DNA from: Pseudo-nitzschia pungens
Lineage: Eukaryota > Bacillariophyta > Bacillariophyceae > Bacillariales > Bacillariaceae
NCBI GenBank assembly: GCA_037355855.1
Contig: CM074758.1
Coordinates: 6,793,001 to 6,857,000, forward strand
Length of the DNA: 64,000 nt
Direction: 5' to 3'
This document shows, in pieces, positions 54,080 to 64,000 of this stretch (its first letter is position 1; each line of letters begins with the position of its first letter). The notes under the pieces were generated by a model. The model made no database searches and was not told the DNA's origin. It worked only from the letters and a program-made list of their open reading frames with translations. The translations under genes and the position numbers were made by a program.

Positions 54080-55051
54080 TTATTTGTTTTTCCAAACTCC
54101 GGTTTGTCGCGTGTGTTCGGGGGAATTGTATGTGGCCACGTGATATGGAAGGGGATCAAAGAATTGAATTTCTGTATTTGTGTTTTTCCCTTGGAGCGTA
54201 TTTTCGAGATCTTCCCACCAGTCAAAACCACCTCGCTCCATTATCCCAACGAACCAAGGAGACCAGGTGAGGTCTGATCGATTGTATAGCATATCTTTGA
54301 GCTCCGAAATTGAAACATACTTTACAGAAGATACTTCTTCTGGATTGACGTCCAATGCAAACTCCTTCACCGGGGCTTTCAAAAAGAGGATGTAATCTAC
54401 CTCGTGTTCTCCCCAAGGCGCGTCGTGTCCATGCGTCTGTACATCGGATGCCCAGTAGTGGAAGCGCGATACAAATTGCACTTCGGGTAAAAGAGGTTGA
54501 ATGTCGAGTCCTAATTCGTGTTTCGCCTTTCGTGCCGCAGCCCTCTTAATGCCAGGCACCTCGGGAAAAGCATCCGGCCAGATATCAACTTCAGACGCCG
54601 GCATTTGCATAAGAGGGTGAGAACAAGCCGTGTTGGTCCAGACCCCGGGAAATGTAATCTTATCCGACGCGCGCTGAGTTAGAAGGAGCTTTCCATCCTC
54701 GTTGAAGCAAAACAGACTAAAGGCACGATGCAGAATCCCTCTGGGTTGTTCTTCTGAGAATGTGTGGGCGGCCTTCTTTGAAACCGATTGATCTTCCGAT
54801 AATTCGACGACATTATCGTTGTGGTCAACTATCACTAATAGATCTGATTCCATCATATCCTCTTGGTTCATGTCTGCGCCATAGTCTGCAGAGTCAGCAT
54901 TGACGCCTCCAATATTTTTTCCATCCTTCGTCGTAGCAGATGCTGACAATGGAAGCGAACGCGATGATTCATGACGTCGAGGCACGATGCCGAATCCTCG
55001 TGATTGCGTCTGTAGCATGAAAGCAACTAATATCTTTATCGTTAGCCGCAT
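54080..55051 (-). CDS. IDI: Isopentenyl-diphosphate delta-isomerase, type I (Nudix), probably targeted to an organelle
   Basis: 323 residues, no intron. The enzyme interconverts isopentenyl and dimethylallyl diphosphate, the entry point to sterols, carotenoids and other isoprenoids. Seen: PGVWTNTACSHP with the catalytic Cys at 143, the Nudix-like helix RAAARKAKHELGL (170-182), and EHEVDYIL with the acidic active-site Glu residues at 215 and 217, followed by the conserved ..SPWFVGIMERGGFDWW end. The N-terminus (MRLTIKILVAFMLQTQSRGFG) is hydrophobic then Arg/Ser-rich, about 95 residues longer than the catalytic core needs, which fits a plastid-type bipartite or mitochondrial presequence; the ASAF-type plastid cleavage site is not clear. 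Unlike the IDI-squalene synthase fusion known in diatoms, this one is stand-alone. It is the only host gene between the Crypton and the satellite block. Confidence 0.95.
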   Translation of the reverse strand: MRLTIKILVAFMLQTQSRGFGIVPRRHESSRSLPLSASATTKDGKNIGGVNADSADYGADMNQEDMMESDLLVIVDHNDNVVELSEDQSVSKKAAHTFSEEQPRGILHRAFSLFCFNEDGKLLLTQRASDKITFPGVWTNTACSHPLMQMPASEVDIWPDAFPEVPGIKRAAARKAKHELGLDIQPLLPEVQFVSRFHYWASDVQTHGHDAPWGEHEVDYILFLKAPVKEFALDVNPEEVSSVKYVSISELKDMLYNRSDLTWSPWFVGIMERGGFDWWEDLENTLQGKNTNTEIQFFDPLPYHVATYNSPEHTRQTGVWKNK

Positions 55052-55916
55052 GATATTGTATTTGTTAGCTTCTTTCCAAGGAAGAGAAAACTGCAGTTGT
55101 GCTGTTATTTTTTGATCGGTCGATGATGGTTTCTGTCACAGACGAGCATTGACCATCAAGCAAGTCGAGAAAAGCGAACGGAATAGGTACCGGTAATAGT
55201 TCTACGAAACCGTAGAATGTTGAATTGCATTATCATAATATGATCAACTTACCGTAGACTGTCATCGTACGAAGAAGAATCTGTTGGACGTCATTCGTAA
55301 GGTTACCTTGAAATTCAACTGTGGAGCAAACTGTAGATTCTCTCCACTTGTAGCTCACTTTTTGGGCTCAAAAACAATCTGGTCATTGTTCTAAAAAATC
55401 TTAAAAATAAATACTGTACAAAACACTTTTCCTCAAGAGCGACATCATTCCGATTACGAAGTAATTAACCTTATTACTTCGGAATCTGCTACGCCCAATT
55501 CCCGGGCGCCGTCTCGTCTGGCCAGCAACTACCGTTCTGAAGGTGTCGTGTTGCTAGTTGACCAACCCTCCTAGGAGCTATGGGACCTGCGGTCCTATGT
55601 ATAGGTATACTAACTATAATACATAGTAGGTTTGGCGGGCTAACAAAGCTGCTAGAGAGAAAGTGTGATCCCATATGCGACTGCATGTAGCAGGGCTTAA
55701 GTCCCATGCTAGAAGCAGTTGCAAAGGTGCATCGCAAGGGTGGGAATGGGTGGGAACTTCTTCTCAACAATGAGAATACTACGAGTCCGACAACAATTGA
55801 GAATCACTAGTCGTGCACTGAAATTAGCACCAATGGAACGCCAGCCAGTCAACCACCAATGGACCGGGTAGGAGAACATACCAATGACAAAAAATTATTT
55901 TGTAGGGGATAATTTC
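55052..55916. promoter_or_regulatory. Upstream region of the isomerase gene and unassigned flank
   Basis: The first few hundred bases should contain the isomerase promoter; no defined motif is visible. The frame at 55489-55770 is not convincing. A near-palindrome GAAGTAATTAACCTTATTACTTC lies near 55458-55480. Confidence 0.35.
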
Positions 55917-56130
55917 CTATAACCTCTTATAGTATGCTCTTTTGTTAATGGAAACCCCTTGTTGAAGAGCTTCACTAAACTCTTTATAAAAATCACATTT
56001 TTTGACACCACAGTTCTTCGCATCAAAATAACGAGAACACATCACAATAACAAGAACACCTTGACCATGGTGGATCCGGCAGATACCAGAGCCAAAGGGC
56101 ATCGCAAACTGCAACTTAGTAGGGAGTAAG
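55917..56130 (-). pseudogene. Short protein-like fragment, unrecognised, next to a minisatellite
   Basis: The minus frame reads LQFAMPFGSGICRIHHG..KKCDFYKEFSEALQQG..KRAYYKRL and stops. The composition is protein-like but I do not recognise it. Upstream it is joined to the same 42-bp module and minisatellite that precede the decarboxylase fragment at 29809, so it may be another captured gene piece. Confidence 0.35.
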
Positions 56131-56164
56131 CAGCAAACAGCGAGCGATGCTAACAGCGAGTGGT

Positions 56165-56478
56165 TTCAACGCGTCGATATAATACAGGGGGGGGACAACA
56201 AGCAGCAGCAACGCGTCGATATAATACAGGGGGGACAGCAAGCAGCAAACAGCAGCAACACATCGATAATACAGGGGGGGAGAGCAAGCAGCAACGCGTC
56301 AATAATACACGGGGGGGAGAGCAAGCAGCAACGCGTCGATAATACAGGGGAGCAGCGAGCAGCAACGAACGCGTCAATAATACACGGGGGGGGAGAGCAA
56401 GCAGCAACGCTTCGATAATACAGGAGGGGCAGCAAGCAGCAAGCAGAAACGCATCGATAATACAGGGGGGGACAGCAA
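56165..56478 (+). repeat. G-rich minisatellite array E
   Basis: The 34-bp family of arrays A-D, 23 kb away, with core AACGCGTCGATAATACAGGG. It lies between the captured fragment and a MITE relative. Confidence 0.8.
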
Positions 56479-57163
56479 ACTTTTGGTTGTATTCCTTAGT
56501 GGTAGTTTAGTGGGGGATTTGCTTTTGCAGAGTTGCAAAAATAGAAATAATGAATTAGTGTTGCTCCAGTTTGTTTGAAATAGGTTTTCGATTGTACCAA
56601 ACATAAGTCTTAGTGGGAATGAGGTCGGCGGACGCGTCTAAGTATAGGATAACTCCTGGGATTGAGGTCGACCGACGTGTCCATGTATGGAGAAGTGGTG
56701 GGAATGCGACGCGTCCAAGTATGGAGAAGTGGTGGGAATGAGGTCGACCGACGCGTCCATGTATAGGAGAACTGCTGGGACTGAGAGGTGTTGGACCTCT
56801 CTTTAGCTATTGTAGATCTACAAGTCTGGATATCGAACATACCGTACCGGTACCTGAAAGTCCGGAATGCAAAACAGGAGTGGATCGATTGATCAATTTG
56901 CTGCTAGATGGCCTATGTTTGATATCCACCAATGGAGATGAATATAATGGAATCCCACAAGTGTTCGATACTTAGATGTGAGAGTGATATGGGAGTGACA
57001 CGGGAGTGATTGACTGCCAGCGCTATTGGTATACAATGGAAAACCTATTTCAAAGCAACTGGAGGAGCAACACTAATTCATTATTTCTATTTTTGCAACG
57101 TGCAAAAGCAAATCCACTAACAAACTACCGCTAAGGAATACAACCAAATCGAAATCGACCATG
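56479..57163. mobile_element. Relative of the mariner-type MITE, outer ends missing
   Basis: Inner parts of the MITE at 28320-29094 are recognisable: TTGGTTGTATTCCTTAGTGG and AAAATAGAAATAATGAATTAG at the left, and their inverted counterparts ending GAATACAACCAAATCGAAAT at the right. The CTCCACC terminal repeats are absent. No coding capacity. Confidence 0.6.
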
Positions 57164-57243
57164 GCGCTCAGCGCTCTAGTACGACCCCGGGGTAAGTACC
57201 ATCGACGCTGTAGCCAGATTGCCATACGCCATTGTCGTCTTGA

Positions 57244-57700
57244 TAATAATATACTTATTTAAGTAGGAAAATCCACCGAAGGTGGTTAAAAGCTACTCAG
57301 TCTGTAACCAGACTTTATCGTCGCCTCAATCGAAGAGAGGTTAGGCCCCAAGTTGTAGAACGACGCGCCGCCTCAACCATGGGGAATAGGCCCCAGGTTG
57401 TAAAGACGGCTATTTTGCAAACGAACCTTGGTAAGAAACAGGAAAAAATGAACCAGTCCAGAGCACAACAGACACTGCTGTTGCGAAGCGTACAAGAGAC
57501 GGGTGACAAGAACGTGAAAGGGAAAGACGCAAGCAAAACTGTCCCTTGAATGCTGCTGTAAAGCATCAGTAATGCTAGTGGTCAGCTGACACAAGCAAAA
57601 CCCTGACAAGATACATAGTATCTGTAATGCTAGTGGTCAGCGTACAAAAGCAAAACTCCTCTCTTAATGCTGGAGTGCAGCATCAGTAATGCGAGTAGTC
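57244..57700 (-). mobile_element. LINE 3'-end remnant
   Basis: The sequence from TGATAATAATATACTTATTT through CTACTCAGTCTGTAACCAGA matches the 3' UTR of the LINE at 33737, in the same orientation. It includes a short duplicated piece (TAGGCCCCA..GTTGTA twice). No RT coding is left. Confidence 0.6.
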
Positions 57701-57899
57701 ATCCCCAAACACATTCCTTACCACTGTATGGTACATAAAGTACAGAGCCTACTACCAAATTCAGAACAGCTGTCCTCCTGTTCGAACTTAGTAGTAGCCA
57801 GAAACACGTAGAGGCGGTGGAGCCTACTACCAAATTCAAATTCGTAACAGCTTGCCTTCTGTTAGAACTTGAACTTGCTCTCCCGTAGTAGCTTGGAAA

Positions 57900-58435
57900 C
57901 AGGGCTCTAAGTGATAACACTTATGGACCATCAGGGCTGTAGGCTTGAAAACAGATCTCAGCTGTACTGTGAACTGGAGGGGTATATAATGGTAGTGGTG
58001 CGTTAAGTAAAGAATACTTAGCGACTTTGGGGCTTGGGTCAGAAAAACAGTAGGTCCATAATAGAAAACAATTATGGTCCAGCAGGGCAGTAGACTTGAA
58101 AACAGATGACAGTTGAAGTGTGCATCTGAGAGGGTTATGTAGGTAGGAGAGCCTTAAGCAAGCTGTACTTAGCGGCTGTGGGGCTTGGCTAAGAAAACAG
58201 TAGGACCATAAGCGAAAACACTTATGGTCCATCAGGGCAGTAGACTTGAAAACAGATAACAGTTGAAGAATGCATCTGAGAGGTATATGTAGGTAGGAGA
58301 GCCTTAAGCGAGCTGTACTTAGCGGCTGTGGGGCTTGGGTCAGCAAACAGTAGGACCATAAGCGAAAACACTTATGGTCCATCAGGGCAGTAGACTTGAA
58401 AACAGATGACATTTATACAGTACGTCTGATAAATG
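57900..58435. repeat. 150-bp tandem repeat, about 3.5 units
   Basis: CAGGGC(A/T)GTAGACTTGAAAACAG recurs at 57932, 58083, 58233 and 58383. The words resemble the distal LINE leader at 43.5-44 kb, so this may be the 5' part of a deleted LINE. The 163-codon minus frame is a repeat product. Confidence 0.75.
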
Positions 58436-58564
58436 TCACGCAACCCCGTAGCGACCCCCCGTGGCAACCTCCTTTGTGTGCAAATTTAACACGACATATG
58501 TTTGCATCACCTTGCGTTGCACAACCTATACGTTCAAGGTTATTGCGCGGTTTGGGTCGCGCCA

Positions 58565-58890
58565 GGGGGTTGTGAAACGCAGACTTCGTGGTTGCGAAAC
58601 GCAGACTATGTGGTTGTGAAACGCAGACTCCGTGGTTGTGAAACGCAGACTATGTTGTTGTGAAACGCAGACTATGTGGTTGTGAAACGCAGACTACGTG
58701 GTTGTGAAACGCAGACTCCGTGGATGTGAAACGCAGACTACGTGGTTGTGAAACGCAGACTACGTGGTTGTGAAAATCAGACTCCGTGGTTGTGAAACAC
58801 AGACTCTGTGGTTGTGAAAATCAGACTCCGTGGTTGTGAAACGCAGACTCCGTGGTTGCGAAACGCAGACTCCGTGGTTGTGAAACGCAA
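58565..58890. repeat. 22-bp minisatellite, about 14 units
   Basis: Units of GTGGTTGTGAAACGCAGACT plus two variable bases, degenerating into related copies up to about 59000. Confidence 0.9.
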
Positions 58891-59029
58891 CCTCTTACTA
58901 TTCTGAAATACTTCCTATGTGGTTGCGAAAATCAACGTCCTACTATTCTGAAACAATTCCTATGTGGTTGCGAAAATCAGTCTATGGGGTTGCGAAAATC
59001 AATGTCACACTATTCTGAAACAATTCATA

Positions 59030-60100
59030 GTTCCCGTCGTATCGTATTACAGTTGCGTTCAGAAGTTTTTCCCTACCAGGAGCAAGCAGGCAATCAAATG
59101 CATGGTTCGATTGTATTTCAGTTGCCGTTGCATCGTATTTTCGTATTGCAGTTACCGTTGCATCTAGTAATTTCAGTTGCGTCCAGTGTATTCTTCCCTA
59201 CCAGGAGCAAGCAGCAGGCAATTAAATGCATGGTTAGAAGTGAACTCCATGATCGATACCCCCAAGAATCTTGATGCAGTTCACTCACCGTCGGATTGTA
59301 TTTCAGTTGCCGTTGCATCGTATTCCAGTTCCCGTCACATCGTATTTCAGCAGTTGCGTTCAGTGTATTCATCCCTACCAGGAGCAAGCAGCAGGCAATT
59401 AAATGCATGGTTAGAAGTGAACTCCATGATCGATACCCCCGTCCAATCTTGATGCAGTTCACTCACTGTCGGATTGTATTTCAGTTCCCATTGTATAGAC
59501 TGTCGTATCGTCCGTCGTATCGTCCGTCGTATCGTATTTCAGTTCCCGTCATATTGTATTTCAGTTGCGTTCTGTGTATTCTTCCCTAAGAGGAGCAAGC
59601 AGGTAATTAAATGCATGGTTAGAAGTGAACTCCATGATCGATACCCCCGTCCAATCTTGATGCAGTTCACTCACTGTCGGATTGTATTTCAGTTCCCATT
59701 GTATAGACTGTCGTATCGTCCGTCGTATCGTCCGTCGTATCGTATTTCAGTTCCCGTCATATCGTATTTCAGTTGCGTTCTGTGTATTCTTCCCTACGAG
59801 GAGCAAGCAGGTAATTAAATGCATGGTTAGAAGTGAACTCCATGATCGATACCCCCGTCCAATCTTGATGCAGTTCACTCACTGTCGGATTGTATTTCAG
59901 TTCCCATTGTATCGTCCGTCGTATCGTCCGTCGTATCGTATTTCAGTTCCCTTCATATCGTATTTCAGTTGCGTTCTGTGTATTCTTCCCTATGAGGAGC
60001 AAGCAGGCAATTAAATGCATGGTTAGAAGTGAACTCCATGATCGATACCCCCGTCCAATCTTGATGCAGTTGACTCACCGTCGGGTTGTATTTCAGTAAT
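59030..60100. repeat. 208-bp tandem satellite with degenerate first copies
   Basis: The unit contains GGAGCAAGCAGGTAATTAAA, AAGTGAACTCCATGATCGAT and runs of CGTCCGTCGTAT. Homologous points recur 208 bp apart (59474, 59682, 59890). Frames through it, including a 114-codon one seen twice, are repeat products. Confidence 0.85.
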
Positions 60101-60384
60101 TTTGTGAAGTTTGGCACACACATTTTATGTGCAGTTTTTGCTTGCTTTTTTACTCATATGCGGTGTTTGCAGTCCGCGCCATAATTTTTGACTAATTACG
60201 CAAGGTTAATTACTGCCAAGAATATTACGTAAGGTTAATTACTGCTAACAATACTCCAAAACCTGGCGCACCCCGACAAGGAAAAAGGACAAAGGACAGA
60301 CACTGGTCAAAAAGCAGCGGAAAAAGGACAGACATCCGTTCGCAAATCAGCAAAAAGACACTAAAAAATACACTAAAAGTAACT

Positions 60385-61276
60385 ACTAAACTATAAAATG
60401 AGTTATGTAAATCAATACATGGAATATTTCCACCATTCCAGCGTCAATAGTCCTCACCCTATGTATGCTTGGGACTATGAAAAAAGTCTGAGTGAGCAAG
60501 ACCCAATACTTTGGATGTCACATCTATTTAATGTACATTTCCTCCAGTACTGGCATATTTCACTAGAAAATATACAAAATGACCTATGTAAATTCAGAAA
60601 TGGATTATTTCCACCATTCCAGCGTCAATAGTCCTCACCCTATGTATGCTTGGGACTATGAAAAAAGTCTGAGTGAGCAAGACCCAATACTTTGGATGTC
60701 ACATCTATTTAATGTACATTTCCTCCAGTACTGGCATATTTCACTAGAAAATATACAAAATGACCTATGTAAATTCAGAAATGGATTATTTCCACCATTC
60801 CAGCGTCAATAGTCCTCACCCTATGTATGCTTGGGACTATGAAAAAAGTCTGAGTGAGCAAGACCCAATACTTTGGATGTCACATCTATTTAATGTACAT
60901 TTCCTCCAGTACTGGCATATTTCACTAGAAAATATACAAAATGACCTATGTAAATTCAGAAATGGATTATTTCCACCATTCCAGCGTCAATAGTCCTCAC
61001 CCTATGTATGCTTGGGACTATGAAAAAAGTCTGAGTGAGCAAGACCCAATACTTTGGATGTCACATCTATTTAATGCACATTTCCTCCAGTACTGGCATA
61101 TTTCACTAGAAAATATACAAAATGACCTATGTAAATTCAGAAATGGATTATTTCCACCATTCCAGTGCCAATAGTCCTCCCTCTATGTATGCTTGGGACT
61201 TTGAAAAAAGTCTGAGTGAGCAAGACCCAATACTTTGGGTGTCACATCTATTTAATGCATATTTCCTCCAGTACTG
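60385..61276. repeat. 181-bp tandem satellite, about 4.9 units
   Basis: Near-identical units begin at about 60398, 60579, 60760, 60941 and 61122. Each holds CACCATTCCAGCGTCAATAG and GTATGCTTGGGACTATGAAA. The last unit is cut by a LINE-type tail at 61277. The 77-codon frame repeated in each unit results from near-identity, since 181 is not a multiple of three. Confidence 0.92.
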
Positions 61277-61303
61277 GTAATAATAATATACGTATTTAAA
61301 TAA
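61277..61303 (-). mobile_element. LINE tail remnant
   Basis: TAATAATAATATACGTATTT and the following AAATAACT equal the 3' end of the LINE at 33737-33764. It interrupts the 181-bp satellite. Confidence 0.55.
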
Positions 61304-61960
61304 CTTGTGCTAAGGGGGATACCAAACAGGATGCTAAGCAGGATGCTAGGCCCTTCTAGTAGAATTTGTACCAGATCTACATGCCCCTGTTCTTATCAGA
61401 TCAATATTGGGAGATCTACAGGGGGTGCTAACTGATTAACCGAACTGTAATGTGCTAAGGGGGGGACTCAACAGGATGCTAAGCAGGATGCTGGGCCTTG
61501 TATGTACAATTTGTACCAGATCTATATACCCATCTTTATCAGAGCAATATCATAAATATAAAGTGTGCTAACTTAAAAAGCGAACTGTGCTAGGGGGGGG
61601 GCTGAACAGGATGCTAAACAGGATGCTGGGCCCTTCTAGTACAATTTGTACCAGATTTACATACCCTCTATCACTTATCAGATCAATATTGGGAGATCTA
61701 CAGGGGGTGCTAACTGAATAACCGCACTCTACTGTGCAAAGGGGGACACTTAACAGGATGCTGAGCATGAGGATGCTGGGCCTTCTATGTACAATTTGTA
61801 CCAGATTTACATACCCTCTATCACTTATCAGATCAATATTGGGAGATCTACAGGGGGTGCTAACTGAATAACCGAACTCTACTTGGCTAAGGGGGACACT
61901 TAACAGGATGCTGCTGGGCGTTGTATGTAGAACTTGTACCAGATCTACACAGTGTTTAGC
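61304..61960. repeat. Tandem repeat of about 137-151 bp, 4.5 units
   Basis: Units begin near GTGCTAAGGGGG (61307, 61451, 61588, 61732, 61883) and share AGGATGCTGGGCCTT, TACAATTTGTACCAGAT and GGGAGATCTACAGGGGGTGC. They may belong to the 3' UTR of a LINE relative, because the LINE tail adjoins them. Confidence 0.8.
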
Positions 61961-61964
61961 TTTG

Positions 61965-62185
61965 CTTGCAATTTTGCTTGCAATTTTGTTGCTTGCAATT
62001 TTGCTTGCTGCTTTTGCTTGCTGCTTTTGCTTGCTGCTTTGCTTGCTGCTTTGCTTGCTGCTTTGCTTGCTGCTTTGCTTGCTGCTTTGCTTGCTGCTGC
62101 TTTGCTTGCTGCTTTGCTTGCTGCTTTGCTTGCTGCTGCTTTGCTTGCTGCTTTGCTTGCTGCTTTGCTTGCTGCTTTGCTTAGT
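61965..62185. repeat. 12-bp minisatellite GCTTGCTGCTTT
   Basis: About 16 units with two triplet insertions. All three plus frames stay open (Leu/Ala or Cys/Phe repeats); none is credible as a gene. Confidence 0.9.
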
Positions 62186-62244
62186 GTTTTCCTTGGATGT
62201 ACGGGAGGGTGCTAACTGTTTTGCTTGCTGTTATATTTGCAATC

Positions 62245-64000
62245 CACAAAGACTTGGAATCGATCGTAGAGGAAATGAATACCAAATCGATCTACCACAC
62301 AGGCTTGGAATCGATCGTAGGGGGATTGACTACCACACAGGCTTGGAATCGATCGTATGGGGAGTAAATATTGTGATTAAAATCAATTAGTCATCTGCTG
62401 TTTATTTGAAGTTTAAATCAGAGTTGTTTACGAGTACTTGGAATCGATCGTAGGGGGATTGACTACCACACAGGCTTGGAATCGATCGTAGGGGGGATGA
62501 ATTACAACACAGACTTGGAATCGATCGTAGGGGGAATGAATACAACACCGGCTTGGAATCGATCGTATACCACACCGGCTTGGAATCGATCGTAGGGGGA
62601 ATGAATACCACATCGGCTTGGAATCGATCGATTGTAGGGGGAATGAATTACAACACAGACTTGGAATCGATCTACCACACCGGCTTGGAATCGATCGATC
62701 ATAAGGGGGAATGAATACAATACCGGCTTGGAATCGATCTACCACACCGGCTTGGAATCGATCGTAGGGGAATGAATACCACACAGACTTGGAATCGATC
62801 GTATACCACACCGGCTTGGAATCGATCGTAGGGGGAATGAATTACAACACAGACTTGGAATCGATCTACCACACAGACTTGGAATCGATCTAGTACCACA
62901 CCGGCTTGGAATCGATCAATCATAAGGGGGAATGAATACAACACAGACTTGGAATCGATCTACCACACATACTTTGAATCGCTCGTAGGGGGAATGAATA
63001 CAACACAGACTTGGAATCGATCTACCACACATACTTTGAATCGCTCGTAGGGGGAATAAATACCACACAGGCTTGGAATCGATCGTAGGGGGAATGAATA
63101 CCACATCGACTTGGAATCGATCGATTGTAGGGGGAATGAATACCACATCGGCTTGGAATCGATCGATTGTAGGGGGAATGAATTACAACACAGACTTGGA
63201 ATCGATCTACCACACCGGCTTGGAATCGATCGATCATAAGGGGGAATGAATACAATACCGGCTTGGAATCGATCTACCACACCGGCTTGGAATCGATCGT
63301 AGGGGAATGAATACCACACAGACTTGGAATCGATCGTATACCACACCGGCTTGGAATCGATCGTAGGGGGAATGAATTACAACACAGACTTGGAATCGAT
63401 CTACCACACAGACTTGGAATCGATCTAGTACCACACCGGCTTGGAATCGATCAATCATAAGGGGGAATGAATACAACACAGACTTGGAATCGATCTACCA
63501 CACATACTTTGAATCGCTCGTAGGGGGAATGAATACAACACAGACTTGGAATCGATCTACCACACATACTTTGAATCGCTCGTAGGGGGAATAAATACCA
63601 CACAGGCTTGGAATCGATCGTAGGGGGAATGAATACCACATCGACTTGGAATCGATCGATTGTAGGGGGAATGAATACCACATCGGCTTGGAATCGATCG
63701 ATCGTAGGGGGAATGAATACCACACCGGCTTGGAATCGATCGATCGTAGGGGGAATGAATACCACATCGACTTGGAATCGATCGATTGTAGGGGGAATGA
63801 ATACCACATCGGCTTGGAATCGATCGATCATAGGGGGAATGAATACCACACCGGCTTGGAATCGATCGTAAGGGGAATGACTACCACATCAGCTTGGAAT
63901 CGATCGATCGTAGGGGGAATGAATACCAACTTGGAATCGATCGATCGTAGGGGGAATGAATACCACATCGGCTTGGAATCGATCGATCGTAGGGGGAATG
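62245..64000. repeat. 38-bp satellite with 535-bp higher-order repeat, continues beyond the window
   Basis: The unit is CTTGGAATCGATCGTAGGGG plus GAATGAATACCACACCGG, 36-42 bp, varying mainly by extra GATC units. A block of about 13-14 units recurs exactly 535 bp apart (for example 62699-62944 and 63234-63479). Every unit carries ATCGAT/GATCGATC palindromes. Minus-strand frames with IDRFQ/SKPVWYSFP repeats are products of the array. Confidence 0.92.

Noticed and set aside
60398..61174. Family of four near-identical 77-residue genes in tandem
   Set aside because: Each spans more than one 181-bp satellite unit, and the phase shifts between units; it is satellite DNA.
61908..62390. 160-codon Leu/Ala/Cys repeat protein
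   Set aside because: It is the 12-bp GCTTGCTGCTTT array; all three frames are open because the unit length is a multiple of three and lacks stops.
62428..63871. Repeated IDRFQ or SKPVWYSFP proteins on the minus strand
   Set aside because: Products of the 38-bp satellite; the frame changes between units and no non-repeat part exists.
62245..64000. CRISPR array
   Set aside because: Units are contiguous without unique spacers, and the sequence is eukaryotic.

Overview
The window looks like nuclear DNA of a photosynthetic stramenopile, most likely a diatom. The evidence is short GTAAGT..AG introns (72-173 bp) in a TRRAP gene, an isopentenyl-diphosphate isomerase with a plastid-type presequence, Ty3/gypsy elements, a Crypton-type tyrosine recombinase, and dense satellite DNA. 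This assignment is inference; no rRNA or organelle marker is present. All gene calls come from reading the sequence, with no database search.

Layout. 1-2634 (minus): gag and the first part of pol of a Ty3/gypsy element that leaves the window on the left; its leader and probably its 5' LTR run to about 3.59 kb. 4531-18892 (minus): a complete eight-exon TRRAP/Tra1 gene of about 4550 residues. 19247-26044: a TA-flanked DDE transposon with short terminal inverted repeats, carrying a transposase frame interrupted by two TGA codons and a divergent intact two-exon gene of unknown function. 26047-32926: a nest of inverted arms, G-rich minisatellites, a broken Tc1/IS630-like transposase, a mariner-type MITE and a captured S-adenosylmethionine decarboxylase fragment.

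33421-52467 is one Crypton gene (tyrosine recombinase plus GCR1_C-like domain) cut into three pieces by two retrotransposons: a 10.9-kb LINE (33737-44608, 19-bp target duplication) and a 5.7-kb Ty3/gypsy LTR element (45178-50923, 5-bp target duplication, LTRs one base apart). The Crypton frame resumes across both insertions. 54080-55051 (minus) is the isopentenyl-diphosphate isomerase gene, the second clear cellular gene.

55.9-64 kb is almost entirely repetitive: another G-rich minisatellite, a MITE relative, a LINE remnant, and tandem arrays with periods of about 150, 22, 208, 181, 140-150, 12 and 38 bp; the last has a 535-bp higher-order repeat and runs off the right edge. This resembles pericentromeric, subtelomeric or other heterochromatic DNA.

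Only TRRAP (histone acetyltransferase complex scaffold) and IDI (isoprenoid precursor supply) are recognisable host genes; the rest is mobile DNA and its debris. A recurring theme is that gag and pol of two different Ty3/gypsy elements lie in one frame separated by a single TGA codon.
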